Below, piece by piece: positions 32,501-41,365 of a stretch of 64,000 nt of DNA. The position numbers were made by a program, and so were the translations under genes. Below the pieces are notes generated by a model that saw only the letters and a program-made list of their open reading frames with translations, did no database searches and was not told the DNA's origin. The first letter of the stretch is position 1; every line of letters starts with the position of its first letter. Origin of the DNA: Schistocerca nitens (Eukaryota; Arthropoda; Insecta; Orthoptera; Acrididae); the NCBI RefSeq assembly GCF_023898315.1, contig NC_064622.1, forward strand, positions 350,901,234 to 350,965,233, given 5' to 3'.

Positions 32501-35500
32501 TTTGTGTACGCCATCTGTCTGCATCTGGAGTAAATCTCATGTTGAAGTGTGAGAATATTTTTCTATGTGTTTGCGTAGCGTGTATCTGAGACGGGAAGAG
32601 GGTACCATCCCAGTATTCACCTAGTTGGATGTGAGAAACCGCCTGAAAATCACAACCAGGCTGGCCAGCTCACCAGCTCTCGTCGTTAATTAGCGAGGAG
32701 AAGTCGATCCGGGACGGGTTCGCCTCTCTGAAGTGGCATGTTAACTTACTCGGTTATCCGGACGGGTCGCTAAAAGGTATTAGATGAATTTCGTTATTTC
32801 GGAGGCGAAATGAGTGATATTGCCATAAGGAAAGAGGACGTAAAATGCAGACTGGTGATAGCATGGAAAGGTGTTCTGCAAACTGAAATATCATAATACT
32901 GAGTAGAATCTGAAGTGTTAGGCAAAATGGTTTCGGCAACTACATGGCATAAGCTACTTTACGTGGTCAACTATAGTAATTGCATTGCGTGTAGCTCTCT
33001 TGAGGATACTACTGACTATACGTGAAATGACGCAGCGGTAGAACACTGGACTCCCCTGCTGGAGCACAATCGTTCAAATTCTCGTTTGGCGGCTGATTTA
33101 GGTTTTCTGTGGTTTCCCAAAATCGCTGAACGTAAATGACCCGATATTTCGTTTGGAAAGGACACGATCTTATGTCCCTCCGCATCTTTCCCCAATCTGA
33201 ACTCGTACCTTAGGGTGATGAAGCCTCCGTTGATGGACTGTTAAATTCTAATCTTCCTTGTTTCCTTGATCGGGGGAGACCACATGGTTCTAGCAACACG
33301 ACGTGACAAGTACTGGGAGGCCTTGAGTTGTCGTATGTTTCCCGGCATTATTATGTGACAGGTGCCTAGGACAGAGCACAAGAGAGTCATGTGGTGTGTT
33401 GTTTTGTTCCCACAGCTGCAATACGCGCCACCGACCCGCGGCCGCCGTCTTCCCAGCTCCCTGGTTAGCAAGGGCTTCACCTTCTCCCAGGGCAAGATCA
33501 ACCTGGAGGTCACCCTCGACCGCGAGATCTACTACCACGGCGAGAAGCTCGCAGCCAACATCATTATCAATAACAACTCCAGGAAGACCGTCAAGAACAT
33601 CAAGGTACGTACGTCGACTCCCTCCCTCCTTGTTGATCCATGAGGTAAGTTGGTGATACCTGCTATCCTCGTCAACACAGGAACCATACTGAAGCGGTGC
33701 CTTCATTACATACGTTGATTTCACTTTCATTTTCCATTGCGACTCTCGTATGTTTGTCTTGGTCTAGCAATGCGTAATTTAATCATTTCTGCTCCTATTA
33801 ATCGACTATACATCATGTCTCAGCTCTATGGAAGTCAAACTTATCGACGTTGCCTCCAGGGAGCATTTTGCATCTAGTTCTGTTCAACCCCAGCTGCATA
33901 GGCATCTCACGATTTCATCCATACACCACTTCCCGCGTCTGTGAAGCAGAGGCTTCCATTGGGTCTTCCCCCAGCACTACTTTTCGTGTTCAGACTCGTG
34001 AAGCACATGTTCTGCCCATACAAACCTACATCCTTTCATTTCATGGACAGTGTTGCTGCATCAGTTCGTGCCATTCCTGGTCCTTTCATCTCCAGCAAAC
34101 CGTATCTTCCCCATGACATTTCCTTCAAATGCCAAAAACTTCTCATCACCCACCTTGTACTCGAGGCCTGCGTGGTGACGCATCTGTTTGTGGTGTGCGC
34201 GGCAGGTGTACGTGGTGCAGCACTGCGAGGTGACGATGGTGAACGCGCAGTTCTCGCGACACGTGGCCAGCTTGGAAACTCGCGAGGGCTGCCCCATCAC
34301 GCCCGGCGCCTCCTTCACCAAAGTCTTCTACCTGGTACCCTGCGCCGCCAGCAACAAGGACCGGTACGGCATCGCGCTCGACGGATACCTCAAGGTGAGT
34401 GAGTTCCCACAATGTCACATCTCGTATGGCCAATACACGGACGACAAAATCACGAAGGTACATTGAGACTGTCACAGTTCGTGGCTTTTTTTCATTGCCT
34501 GTTTCAAGAATCGTGTAACGCAGCGTAAGCGGGGTGTAGATATCAGCTCCAAATGAAACATTTTGGGTTTCATCTGATTTTCGACTTTTACGTTTGTCAA
34601 TGATATTGTGATCCTGTCAGAGATGGCAAAGGACTCGGAGGTTCAAGTGAAGGGGATGGATAATGTCTTGAAAAGAAGTTATAGGATGAAAATCAACAAA
34701 AGTAACACTAGAGTAATGGAACAGAGTTGCAACAAATCAGGTGATGATGGGAAGTAGATTAAATAAAGAGACACTAAAAGTCTTTTATTTGGCAGCAAAA
34801 TAACTGACGACGTCCGAAGTAGAGAGGATATAAAACTCAGTCTGGCAATATCACGAAAGGCGTTTTTTGGAAAAGTGAAACTTGTTAACATTGAATATAA
34901 ATTCTTGTTGGAGAGTATTCATCTATAGTGCAGCCTTGTGCGAAAATGAAACGTGGACGACGAACAAGAAGAGAACAGAAGTTCTTGAAATGTGGGCTAC
35001 AGGTTGAAGATTAGATGAACAGATGCAATAACTAATGAGTAGGTACTGAACCGAATTTGGGAAAAAAATTTATAGCACAGCGAGAGTAAAACGAGGGGGT
35101 AGCTCATACATTGGGACATCAAGGAACTGTCAATTTGGTAATGGAAGGAAGTTTGAGAAGTTAAAATTGTAGTGGAAGATCAGAGTTTGAGAAGTTGTGG
35201 GAGAGGAGACGCTTGACTGAGGTAAGAAGGTTCAAGAGGATATAGGAGGCAGTAGTTATGCACAAATTAAGACGCTTGCAGGGATAGACTAGCGTGGAGG
35301 GTTGCATCAAATCCGTCTTGAGCCTGAAGACCACAGTAACAAAGTTACTTTGACAGAATGGTAATTGTGGGGGAGGATTTCGTCATATTGACCAATTTCC
35401 AATGGCTGAGATCTTTAAACTCACAGATAAGAGGGTCTTAGTCCAAATTAAAATCACTTTTCTGTTTGAATGACTGTGGTATTGGCCTCTATCTCTGACT

Positions 35501-37336
35501 GAGAAATACTGGGACTAGGCTGTGTTCTGTTTTGGTGTCTAAAAGCAAATGCCCAGTAAACAGGGATGGCAGTCTGGGATGAACTGGTTCTTGGACAGAG
35601 TGGGGTAATCATACAGGATTTTCGTAGCCACCACTTTTGTAACACTGTCTGTTGAGGAATTCTGAAACAGACAATCATATTGGGAAAATAAGCATGTGAA
35701 GATAATGCATTGAGGATGCTTTAATAGGAGGGACTGTTATGACACACGAAGTATTGACCTTATATGACACTTATTGTCCTACTTGTGGTCTCATTGAATA
35801 TTTCATGTTAAGTATGATGCCAGAGTGGGGGGAGATCTGAAAAGAGTGTCACCAGATACTAACTTGTCGGTCAACCAATGTAAGCAGCTACGGGACTGTT
35901 TCGGCGCCCTGACGGAGTTGGGCTGTACTTTCCACAGGACGACGACGTGAACCTGGCGTCTTCCACACTGGTCAGCGAGGGCAAGAACACCACAGACGCC
36001 ATCGGTATCGTCATCTCGTACTCCCTGCGCGTCAAGCTCAACTGTGGCACCCTGGGCGGCGAACTCCAGACCGACGTGCCTTTCAAGCTGTTGCACCCAG
36101 CTCCAGGTAAGCCGGAGGGAACTTTCCTCTCACCTCTCATATCTACGTTAAATGTGGCCAATACAAGGGTCGGGCAGTCATTAACGTGCAGCCCACCGAC
36201 TGTTTGCTTCGGTTTAAGATATTCTCGTCTACTGTCCAAGCTTTAAGATGAATAGCTCTGCAGTCGTGCGATGACGTATGCTTTGATGGCTCTACAATTA
36301 TCTACTGAACTATATGACGTTACAGTGATGTTACCGGCTATTACCAGCACCGAGGGAAGGCAGTTAATTCTTTCTATGCTCAGTCATAGGATGTTAGGTT
36401 TTTACTTATTACTTCGCTCACCTTTGACCTCCATCAGGATCTTGCCCAGCAAAGTACTGTGGTCTTCAGTCCAATGTTGGGTTGATGACAGCTTTATTTA
36501 CTTATATTATTTCTGGTCTATAATAAACATAAGGAAGATGCAATTACTATGTACATCCAAAAGTGAGTGAAATAATTGTTGATTGATGCCACAGCATCCG
36601 ATATGTCACTTTATTTATATGAGATGGCCAAATGATCGCGTAACATACAACGTGCGAAAGCACATCGCTGCAGATTCTCTGCGGGCGTCGTTTGCATTAT
36701 TACAACGGCGCCCATAGCAATTCCCAACTTTTAACATAATTCATTTACAATTTTCCAAACCTTTGGCTTCGTACCAGCGTATCATGGCCTGTGGAAACGT
36801 TCAGATTTCGATTAACATCTGAGACTACAATTATCTTGTTGGCATTTAATCTGTTTTTGACCTCTGCTTGTTTTCTTAGTTTTTGTGAATTGGACTAAAC
36901 TGCAGGTTTCCATGTGACTAGATGGGCACCTTGTGTGAATGCTCTGAAAAGCTAATCATTTGCATATCACAGCATCTTCTTCCTGTCGGTGAACTTTCGC
37001 GTCTGTAGCACGTCATCTTGGTGGTGTGGCAATTTTAATGGCCAGTAGTGTACCTACTATTTACGTGTGCATGACACTTTCCATTGTTGTTCTTATTCAG
37101 TGACACACTTTTGCCTAAAGTTTTAATCATTACGTTAAACAGGAGTGGTCTGCTTACGGTATGTCTTTTTTTTTTCCTCCTGCGCAGGCACCGCTGAACG
37201 CGAGAAGGCTCAGGCCATCAAGAAGATGAAGAGCATCGAGCGCACCCGCTACGAGAACTCTTGCTACGCAGCCGACGACGACGACAACATCGTCTTCGAG
37301 GACTTCGCCCGCCTCAGGCTCAACGAGCCCGAATAA
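22455..37336 (+). CDS. Arr2: Arrestin 2 / phosrestin I-type arrestin (8 exons)
   Basis: Insect visual/sensory arrestin. It binds activated, phosphorylated rhodopsin or another receptor at the photoreceptor or sensory membrane, blocks G-protein coupling, and links to endocytosis. Eight exons join in frame to 407 residues; insect Arr2 proteins are about 400. Visible landmarks: phosphate-contacting Lys17-Lys18 in VFKKTTPNG; polar-core Asp33 in GKRDFIDH; finger loop 71-82 ([12 protein letters not shown]); phosphosensor Arg167 in GHKRSAV; the family-typical [11 protein letters not shown] at 209-219; an acidic gate-like loop [10 protein letters not shown] at 303-312; Ser374 in KKMKSIE, which matches the CaMKII site described in Drosophila Arr2; and an AP-2 type FxxFxxxR motif at 395-402 with Arg400. 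No clathrin-box LIEF is seen. Odd point: eight residues precede the usual start. All introns are GT-AG and hold the transposons listed separately. Confidence 0.95.
22522..23139. other. Arrestin intron 1, first part
   Basis: Intron sequence with no recognised element or coding signal. Confidence 0.5.
23153..23547. mobile_element. Fold-back element with opposed tRNA-like arms
   Basis: Target duplication taaaagtattttt at 23140-23152 and 23548-23560. The left part (gccgggattcgaaccc on minus-type orientation) and the right part (agggttcgaatcccaaccct) form inverted tRNA-like arms, continuing outward as matching tgcagactcaagcggcgaatga and its inverted partner. It lies in arrestin intron 1. A single related arm is at 32230-32340. 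Confidence 0.8.
23561..24146. other. Arrestin intron 1, last part
   Basis: No recognised element. Ends with a strong polypyrimidine acceptor before exon 2. Confidence 0.5.
24147..24268 (+). CDS. Arr2: Arrestin exon 2
   Basis: Acceptor tttttcag|GC, donor CCAG|GTAAGT. Residues 23-63, from [15 protein letters not shown] to RKVFGQ. Contains the polar-core Asp33. Intron 1 before it is 1625 bp. Confidence 0.95.
24269..25214. other. Arrestin intron 2
   Basis: 946 bp without recognised repeats or coding signal. Confidence 0.5.
25215..25346 (+). CDS. Arr2: Arrestin exon 3
   Basis: Acceptor tgtgcag|CTG, donor CCAG|GTGAGC. Residues 64-107. Carries the finger loop ([15 protein letters not shown]), which enters the receptor core in known arrestin structures. 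Confidence 0.95.
25347..26529. other. Arrestin intron 3, first part
   Basis: No gene. A word tacaggatgtttcacacgaa at 26127 resembles the end of a small DNA transposon, but no partner end was found. Confidence 0.4.
26565..27986 (-). mobile_element. Tc1-like transposon, intact and probably young (copy F)
   Basis: The ends cactcttggaaattgaaata and, inverted, cagtcctggaaatggaaaaa agree over about 30 bp. Perfect TA flanks at 26563-26564 and 27987-27988. It is 1422 bp, inserted in a LINE within arrestin intron 3 and opposite to arrestin. Unlike every other Tc1-type copy here, it holds an uninterrupted transposase. Confidence 0.9.
26720..27742 (-). CDS. Tc1-like transposase, intact frame
   Basis: DDE transposase of 340 residues; family role is cut-and-paste movement into TA. 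The start [10 protein letters not shown] was chosen because it begins the basic N-terminal region; the open frame extends 72 codons further up to 27958 without similarity. Domains: helix-turn-helix at about 13-52 ([20 protein letters not shown], then [11 protein letters not shown]), a second DNA-binding part at about 77-125, then catalytic Asp155 (FSDESRF), Asp244 (FQQDNARPH) and Glu277 ([11 protein letters not shown]), and a C-terminus ending AAKGGYTLY. Only 32 residues separate Asp244 and Glu277, against 34 in typical Tc1 enzymes. The gene is GC-rich, unlike the intron around it. An intact frame suggests recent arrival. Whether it is active is unknown. Confidence 0.9.
   Translation of the reverse strand: MPRQRGREPYVQLTDFERGRIVGMREAGWTYRRIAQHVGREVSTVHRCCRQWSAEGARARRPGTGPQRRTDARQDRRILRSAVGDRTATSQQIRDTVAPGVSARTIRNRLHEAGLRSRTPLGRLPRTPQHRAARLQWCRDRCEWRDEWRRVVFSDESRFCLGANDGRMRVWRRAGERHNQDCIRPRHTGPTPGIMVWGAISYTGRTPLVIVEGTLNSARYIQTVIEPIVLPFLDRQGNLLFQQDNARPHVSRATQRALEGVSQLPLPARSPDLSPIEHFWNWMKCRLTRSARRARTLVQLRRQVEMAWQAVPQDYIQHLYDRLHGRLAACIAAKGGYTLY
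28856..29062 (+). CDS. Arr2: Arrestin exon 4
   Basis: Acceptor gtctgcag|GAG, donor AAG|GTAAGT. Residues 108-176, including [23 protein letters not shown] and the phosphosensor Arg167. The coding part is GC-rich with a strong preference for G/C-ending codons. Confidence 0.95.
29437..29536. repeat. Compound microsatellite (TA)n-(GA)n-(GTGA)n
   Basis: About 25 TA units at 29440-29491 run into about 16 GA units to 29523, then gtga repeats to about 29537. Lies in arrestin intron 4. The open frames it creates on the minus strand are artefacts. Confidence 0.95.
30222..30330 (+). promoter_or_regulatory. Candidate photoreceptor-type promoter in arrestin intron 4
   Basis: TAATTGGATAA at 30222-30232 matches the RCSI/P3 photoreceptor consensus TAATYNRATTA at 10 of 11 positions. 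A TATA-like TTTAAATAG follows at 30293-30301 and an initiator-like CCAGAC at 30323-30328. RCSI-like sites in fly rhodopsin promoters lie within roughly 100 bp of the start site, as here. The elements are seen; the activity is inferred. Confidence 0.5.
30398..30511 (+). CDS. Candidate first coding exon in arrestin intron 4, unknown product
   Basis: The frame begins [19 protein letters not shown] and ends RNKSKSNQ at CAG|GTGAGC, a strong donor in phase 0 (38 codons). 37 of 38 codons end in G or C, with the same preferences as the arrestin exons (AAC, TAC, AAG, CTG, CGC). The start context is gcgccATGt with a purine at -3. A candidate promoter lies just upstream. I do not recognise the peptide: it is polar, with no signal sequence. 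Two readings: the first exon of a gene nested in the intron, whose further exons I could not find, or an alternative arrestin first exon. Splicing to exon 5 would keep frame and give about 269 residues lacking the arrestin N-domain. Minus-strand open frames across the same DNA lack these signals. Confidence 0.6.
30660..31310 (+). mobile_element. LINE 3' part in arrestin intron 4
   Basis: Decayed text ending in agaggcttgcacagggtaaactagtgtggagaacggcatc. This resembles the 3' end at 35270-35345 (gacgcttgcagggatagactagcgtggagggttgcatca). Both belong to the second LINE type. It is split by the SINE at 30872-31081. Confidence 0.55.
30872..31081 (-). mobile_element. tRNA-derived SINE, family 4-like, nested in a LINE
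   Basis: Target duplication tattggtcgt at 30862-30871 and 31082-31091. The minus strand has a tRNA-like head with B box gggttcgattcccgg (ccgggaatcgaacccgg on +). Confidence 0.85.
31798..31838 (+). repeat. Poly-G tract
   Basis: Runs of about 17 and 12 G separated by single A residues (31809-31834), in arrestin intron 4. It could form a G-quadruplex on this strand, or be a slippage product. Confidence 0.9.
31840..33020. other. Arrestin intron 4, mostly unassigned
   Basis: Apart from the repeat arm at 32225-32345, no gene or repeat recognised. Confidence 0.4.
32225..32345 (+). repeat. Single tRNA-like repeat arm
   Basis: The text gcagggtggtgtagtggata ... gggttcaagtcccaaa has A- and B-box-like parts, and is followed by cacaaattttaattcat as in the right arm of 23153-23547. 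I read it as a repeat fragment and not a working tRNA gene: the acceptor stem does not pair well. Confidence 0.6.
33025..33240 (+). mobile_element. Degenerate tRNA-derived SINE
   Basis: The order gacgcagcggtagaacactg, then a B-box-like cgttcaaattctcg, then gatttaggttttctgtggtt and aatcgctgaacgtaaatg is typical of a widespread arthropod SINE as I recall it. Diverged; ends approximate. Confidence 0.6.
33416..33604 (+). CDS. Arr2: Arrestin exon 5
   Basis: Acceptor ttcccacag|CTG, donor AAG|GTACGT. Residues 177-239, spanning the interdomain hinge ([15 protein letters not shown]) and the start of the C-domain ([12 protein letters not shown]). It begins in phase 0, which matters for the possible alternative first exon at 30398. 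Confidence 0.95.
33605..34205. other. Arrestin intron 5
   Basis: 601 bp, no recognised repeat. Its 3' half reads as open frame for a stretch but shows no coding bias. Confidence 0.5.
34206..34394 (+). CDS. Arr2: Arrestin exon 6
   Basis: Acceptor gcggcag|GTG, donor AAG|GTGAGT. Residues 240-302 ([20 protein letters not shown] ... [13 protein letters not shown]), C-domain beta strands. Confidence 0.95.
34640..35345 (+). mobile_element. LINE 3' part in arrestin intron 6
   Basis: Decayed reverse-transcriptase C-terminal region and 3' tail (gaaggcgttttttgg, gagaacagaagttc, then gatagactagcgtggagggt). Many stops. Same LINE type as 30660-31310 and 39890-41290. Confidence 0.55.
35346..35937. other. 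Arrestin intron 6, last part
   Basis: No recognised repeat. Confidence 0.45.
35938..36106 (+). CDS. Arr2: Arrestin exon 7
   Basis: Acceptor tttccacag|GAC, donor CCAG|GTAAGC. Residues 303-358 and the first base of Gly359. Holds the acidic gate-like loop [10 protein letters not shown] and [19 protein letters not shown]. Confidence 0.95.
36910..37050 (-). mobile_element. Truncated end of a Tc1-like element in arrestin intron 7
   Basis: The minus strand begins cactactggccattaaaatt and continues for about 130 bp like the 5' end of 10337-11681, then stops near caaggtgcccat. Only one terminal repeat is present. Confidence 0.8.
37188..37336 (+). CDS. Arr2: Arrestin exon 8 and stop
   Basis: Acceptor after a T-rich tract, ctgcgcag|GC. 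Residues 359-407, ending with TAA at 37334-37336. Contains the CaMKII-type Ser374 and the C-tail [16 protein letters not shown], which normally folds back onto the polar core and, when released, can contact AP-2. Confidence 0.95.
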
Positions 37337-38945
37337 GCGGCGACTTGACTTCTAGTTAGCACTTCGTACCCCGCAGCCACCGGCGCTAGGCTGGTTCGTC
37401 TCTCCTCCCCCTGCACAGGTGTTCTCATCGATCGCAAGCTCATCCTCCACTCGCTTCCTCGGAACACTCTAGTGGAATCATCTCATTCACGAAGACACGC
37501 ACCTGTCTTGTCACGATCTTAGGCGGAAGCACGGTAGCAGACTTTTAGCGCACAGAGTCGTAGCTTTACACGAGTAGCTTCATCTCTGACACATCCCTCC
37601 TCGACGCCAAGAAACGGGAGGATTCGCCCCTTTGGAACTTGTCTCCTCGGAGGCACTTGAAGAATGGCGGAAGAATTCCCGGCTACTGTTACCCACGACA
37701 AAAGGAAGCGCTCACGGAACCTTTACGCTCGCGGCGACCTGTTAGCATTAACAAGCGACATTTCGACGGCGGACTACGATTCCGTACAAAGCAGGAGTAT
37801 AACCTAGCGCGAGTGGCCTTTCCGCCGGGCGGATTCTCCTTTGAATAAACCTCTGTCTCTTACGCGTAGGCTCCGAACGAGACGCGCCGTGGAACCCGGC
37901 GTGACAGTACATGGGCTTGTCTTTCAGCGCCCGTCGCCCAGCTGCGCAGAAAAAACTGCTCCGCAATACTTCACTAGGAATAAGGCGATAAATATTCTTT
38001 GACACCCCGTCCTGATAGTATTCCCTTAAACAGAAGGCAAGTGTCGAGTTGTGGTGGCTTTTGAGCGGTGGTTACCACAATGAAGCCATTTGCTTTTTAT
38101 CTTCATAGTAGCGTTATGGGAGAGGCATAGGAATTTTAGAATTACTCCATCCCGTCCCTTAGACTTGATGCGGATGCGTCAGCTGTGACGATACGAAAGC
38201 GTCTGACTTCTTGTCAGCCCAACGTCACGCTACGGGCTTCGCGCGACGCGAAGGAAGAAAAAAGGTAAAATTACCTGATAGAAATCGGCAAAAAGGTGTA
38301 TGCCGCCAGCAAAACAAAAACACCGAATCGTACGTCATCGAAAAAAAGAGACGGAGCCTATGCAGTAAAACGCAATATAACATTTCTCAAAAATTTACAA
38401 AAAAATTGAAAAAGTCGAATAAAATATTTGCAAAAAAAGTGATTTTTGGCATACAATAACGTTTGAGGAAGCTACTGCCATCTTAGCACCCACTTTACCA
38501 ACTGCACCTGAGAACATCGTAGATGTCTAACGACACAGAAAGAAAATAAAACGTTATTTATGCCCCAATAAGTGAAACTTTCAAGGTAACTGAAGCGTAA
38601 CTTATAAGCAGAGCAGAATAGTTGGACCACCCACCCCTTTCATCATCATCATCATCATCATCGTGAAATTCTCTCACCAGAAGAGGTATAGCTCAAGATG
38701 TAAATAACTAGTTAGCAAGTAGCTGCACTACCTAGGAAACAACACAGACGTTTTGTTTAGTGCATTTAATGTTTATTTCTGACAAAGTTCGTTTCTGATC
38801 TATAAGTTGATTATACGTTCAGTTGTTGGCTTTAAATTGTGTTTGCCTTGGTTGAGAACTTGATTTGTAATCGTTTTGTATTATTATGGGTTGTAATTGT
38901 TTGTGGAGTTTACTGAATAAAAAAATGACATCTGGACGTAAATAA
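37337..38945 (+). terminator. Arrestin 3' untranslated region and polyadenylation signals
   Basis: AATAAA occurs at 37844-37849, 38545-38550 and 38916-38921. The last is followed by a T/G-rich stretch (aatgtgtcttattg), as expected for a cleavage site. A (cat)n tract of about 20 bp lies at 38641-38661. Use of alternative 3' ends is inferred, not shown. Confidence 0.55.
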
Positions 38946-39640
38946 TGTGTCTTATTGAATGGTAATTCAGGAATATTTTACTTAAATCCTACAGTCCTCG
39001 TACTGAGATTTTCATCGACTGAAATCATATGTTAAATTTAGTACCGTGTACGAAATCTTGAAAGTAATTTTTTGCCTTTCTTATCATGGCTTTTCTTATA
39101 CGTTTATTTTCAAAAGGAAAGCCAAGAATTGACGATCTGAAAGATGTCACAAATATTGACACCAAAGGAAACAGAATTACACAACATTTGGAATAAATTT
39201 GAAATTACTTGGACAGACTGCTGACCGCAAACTTTCACTGAAGATTACATAAACTCGAAACAGTCGTGATAGGAAGTAACAATATGAATGATAACCAGCG
39301 AGAAATTAAAGTTGGGAGAGGAATAATTCCTATATAACATAAAACAACATCACGCAACATGGGAACTACAACGAAGAAGTAAGAAACATTGTAGCACATG
39401 CAATGTAAACGACCTTCATCTATAAGGAAAATAAAAACTAGCAATGGGGAAACCGAAATGTTGTGTTGTTGAATATCAGGAAAATTAAAGGGACAAATAA
39501 AGTTGGAAAGGAGGTGGCAGATGCTACAGCTTAAGAAAGACGACAGAGATGATAAAATAAATGATAAAGAAACCAATTAAAGAACTGTCCGATGACATGG
39601 GGGAAAAATGGAAGTCGATATCCAGTTTTAAGTAAGAGTT
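38946..39640. other. Unassigned AT-rich DNA downstream of arrestin
   Basis: No gene or repeat recognised. Confidence 0.4.
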
Positions 39641-39653
39641 TAACAGAGCTTCG

Positions 39654-39852
39654 CCGGCCGAAGTGGCCGACCGGTTCTAGGCGCTACGGTCTGCAACCGC
39701 GCGACTGCGACGGTCGCAGGTTCGAATCCTGCCTCGGGCATGGATGTGTGTGATGTCTTTAGGTTAGTTAGGTTTAAGTAGTTTTAAGTTCTAGGGGACT
39801 GATGACGTCAGAAGTTAAGTCCCATAGTGCTCAGAGCCATTTGAACCATTTG
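39654..39852 (+). mobile_element. Family 1 SINE, full length
   Basis: Perfect 12-bp target duplication aacagagcttcg at 39642-39653 and 39853-39864. It reads gccggccgaagtggccga at its head and ends gagccatttgaaccatt. Both tRNA-type promoter boxes are visible. Confidence 0.95.
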
Positions 39853-39889
39853 AACAGAGCTTCGAACACTTGCAAACAAACAAGGCAGA

Positions 39890-41290
39890 AGGTATAAATA
39901 ACATTCCTTCGTAAAATAAAATAATGGATGAAGTGGCAACCAAACGGTTATTAAAATTGGTTCTTAGAATTATGAGTGTGGAGACAGTCCATCAGGCTTT
40001 TCCAAAGAATATCATCTATACAACGGAAAGAGAGCAAGGGCGGACAATTGGGAAAACTGTCGCACAATTAGCTTACCATCTCATACAACTATGTGGCTGA
40101 CAAGAAAATATAAAAATTAACGAAAAAGAAAACTGAGGGTCAGTTACATGATGATCAGTTTGGACTTTGGAAGGGTAAAGTTACCAGACAGGCAGTTATG
40201 AGTTCGCGCTTTGGAATGAAAGCAAGACTAAAGAAAAATCAAGAAACTTTCATAGAATTTGCTGACCTAGGAAAAGCACCGACGATGTAAAGTGGTTTAA
40301 GATGTTCAAAGTTCTCAGAAAATTAGGTGTAAGCTCCAGGGAAATACGGGTACTACACAATATTTACGAGAACCAAGAGAGAACAACAAGACACAGGTGT
40401 TCAGAATATGAATGGTGTAAGGTAGGGAAATAGTCTTATGCCACTACTGTTCAACATATACAACGAAGAAGCAATTATGGAAATAAAAGAAAGGTTAAAA
40501 AGTGTGATTAAAATTCAGTATGAAATGATACCACCGATAAGATTCGCTGATATTACTGCTATCCTTAGTGAAAGTGAAAGAGAATTACAAGACCTGTTAA
40601 GCAGATTGAAGTAGCTAATGAACACACACGACAGAATGAAAGTAAACCGAAACAGATGAAAGCACCATAAATGAGATTACTGACAAACTTAATTTCAAAA
40701 CTGGGGTCCACGAGGTAGACGAAGAGAAGGAACTCTACTATCTTGGAAGCAAAATTATAAATGACGGACGAAGCATGGACGATATGAAGAGCAAACTAGC
40801 AAAGGCAATGAGGGTATTGCCGGCCCAAAGAATTCTACCAGTATCAAAAATCGCCCTTAATTTGAGGAAGAAATTTCTGCATACGAATATAAGTGGACCA
40901 TGGACGGTGGGAAACCGAAGCAGAAGAGAATCGAAGTGCTTTAGATGTGATGTGTGTGGAGTTGAAAATTAGATAAGATGAGAAACGGGGAAGTTCTCTG
41001 CAGATTGGTTCAAATTCAAATGTCTCAAAGCACTATGAGACTTAACATCTGAGCTCATTAGTCCCCTGGACTTAGAACTACTTAAACCTCACTAGCCTAA
41101 GGACATCACACACATCCATGCCCGAGGTAGGATTCGAACATGCGACCGTAGCAGCAGCGCGATTCCGGACTGAAGCGCCTAGAACCGCTCGGCCATAAAG
41201 ACGTCGCAGATTGGGTCAGGCGAGAAACATGCAGAAAACATTTACAAGAAGAAGGGACTACGTGACAGGACATGTGTTACGACATGAAGG
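39890..41290 (+). mobile_element. LINE reverse-transcriptase remnant
   Basis: Readable in pieces: EDQFGFRKGK-like text at 40150, TFIEFADLGKAPTM-like text at 40250 (motif FxDLEKAFD), VLRKLGVSSREIRVLHNIYENQERT at 40310, LLFNIYNEE-like text at 40445 and a later region ending 40975. Frameshifts and stops throughout; a SINE sits at 41009-41215. Second LINE type of the window. Confidence 0.7.
41009..41215 (-). mobile_element. Family 1 SINE
   Basis: Target duplication gcagattgg at 41000-41008 and 41216-41224. Diverged from the consensus (gtctcaaagcactatgagac). Confidence 0.85.
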
Positions 41291-41365
41291 AACAACTTTC
41301 ATGGTGCAAGAGAGATCTGTTGAGCGTGAAAACTGAAGGAAAAGACATAGATTGAAATATAAACT

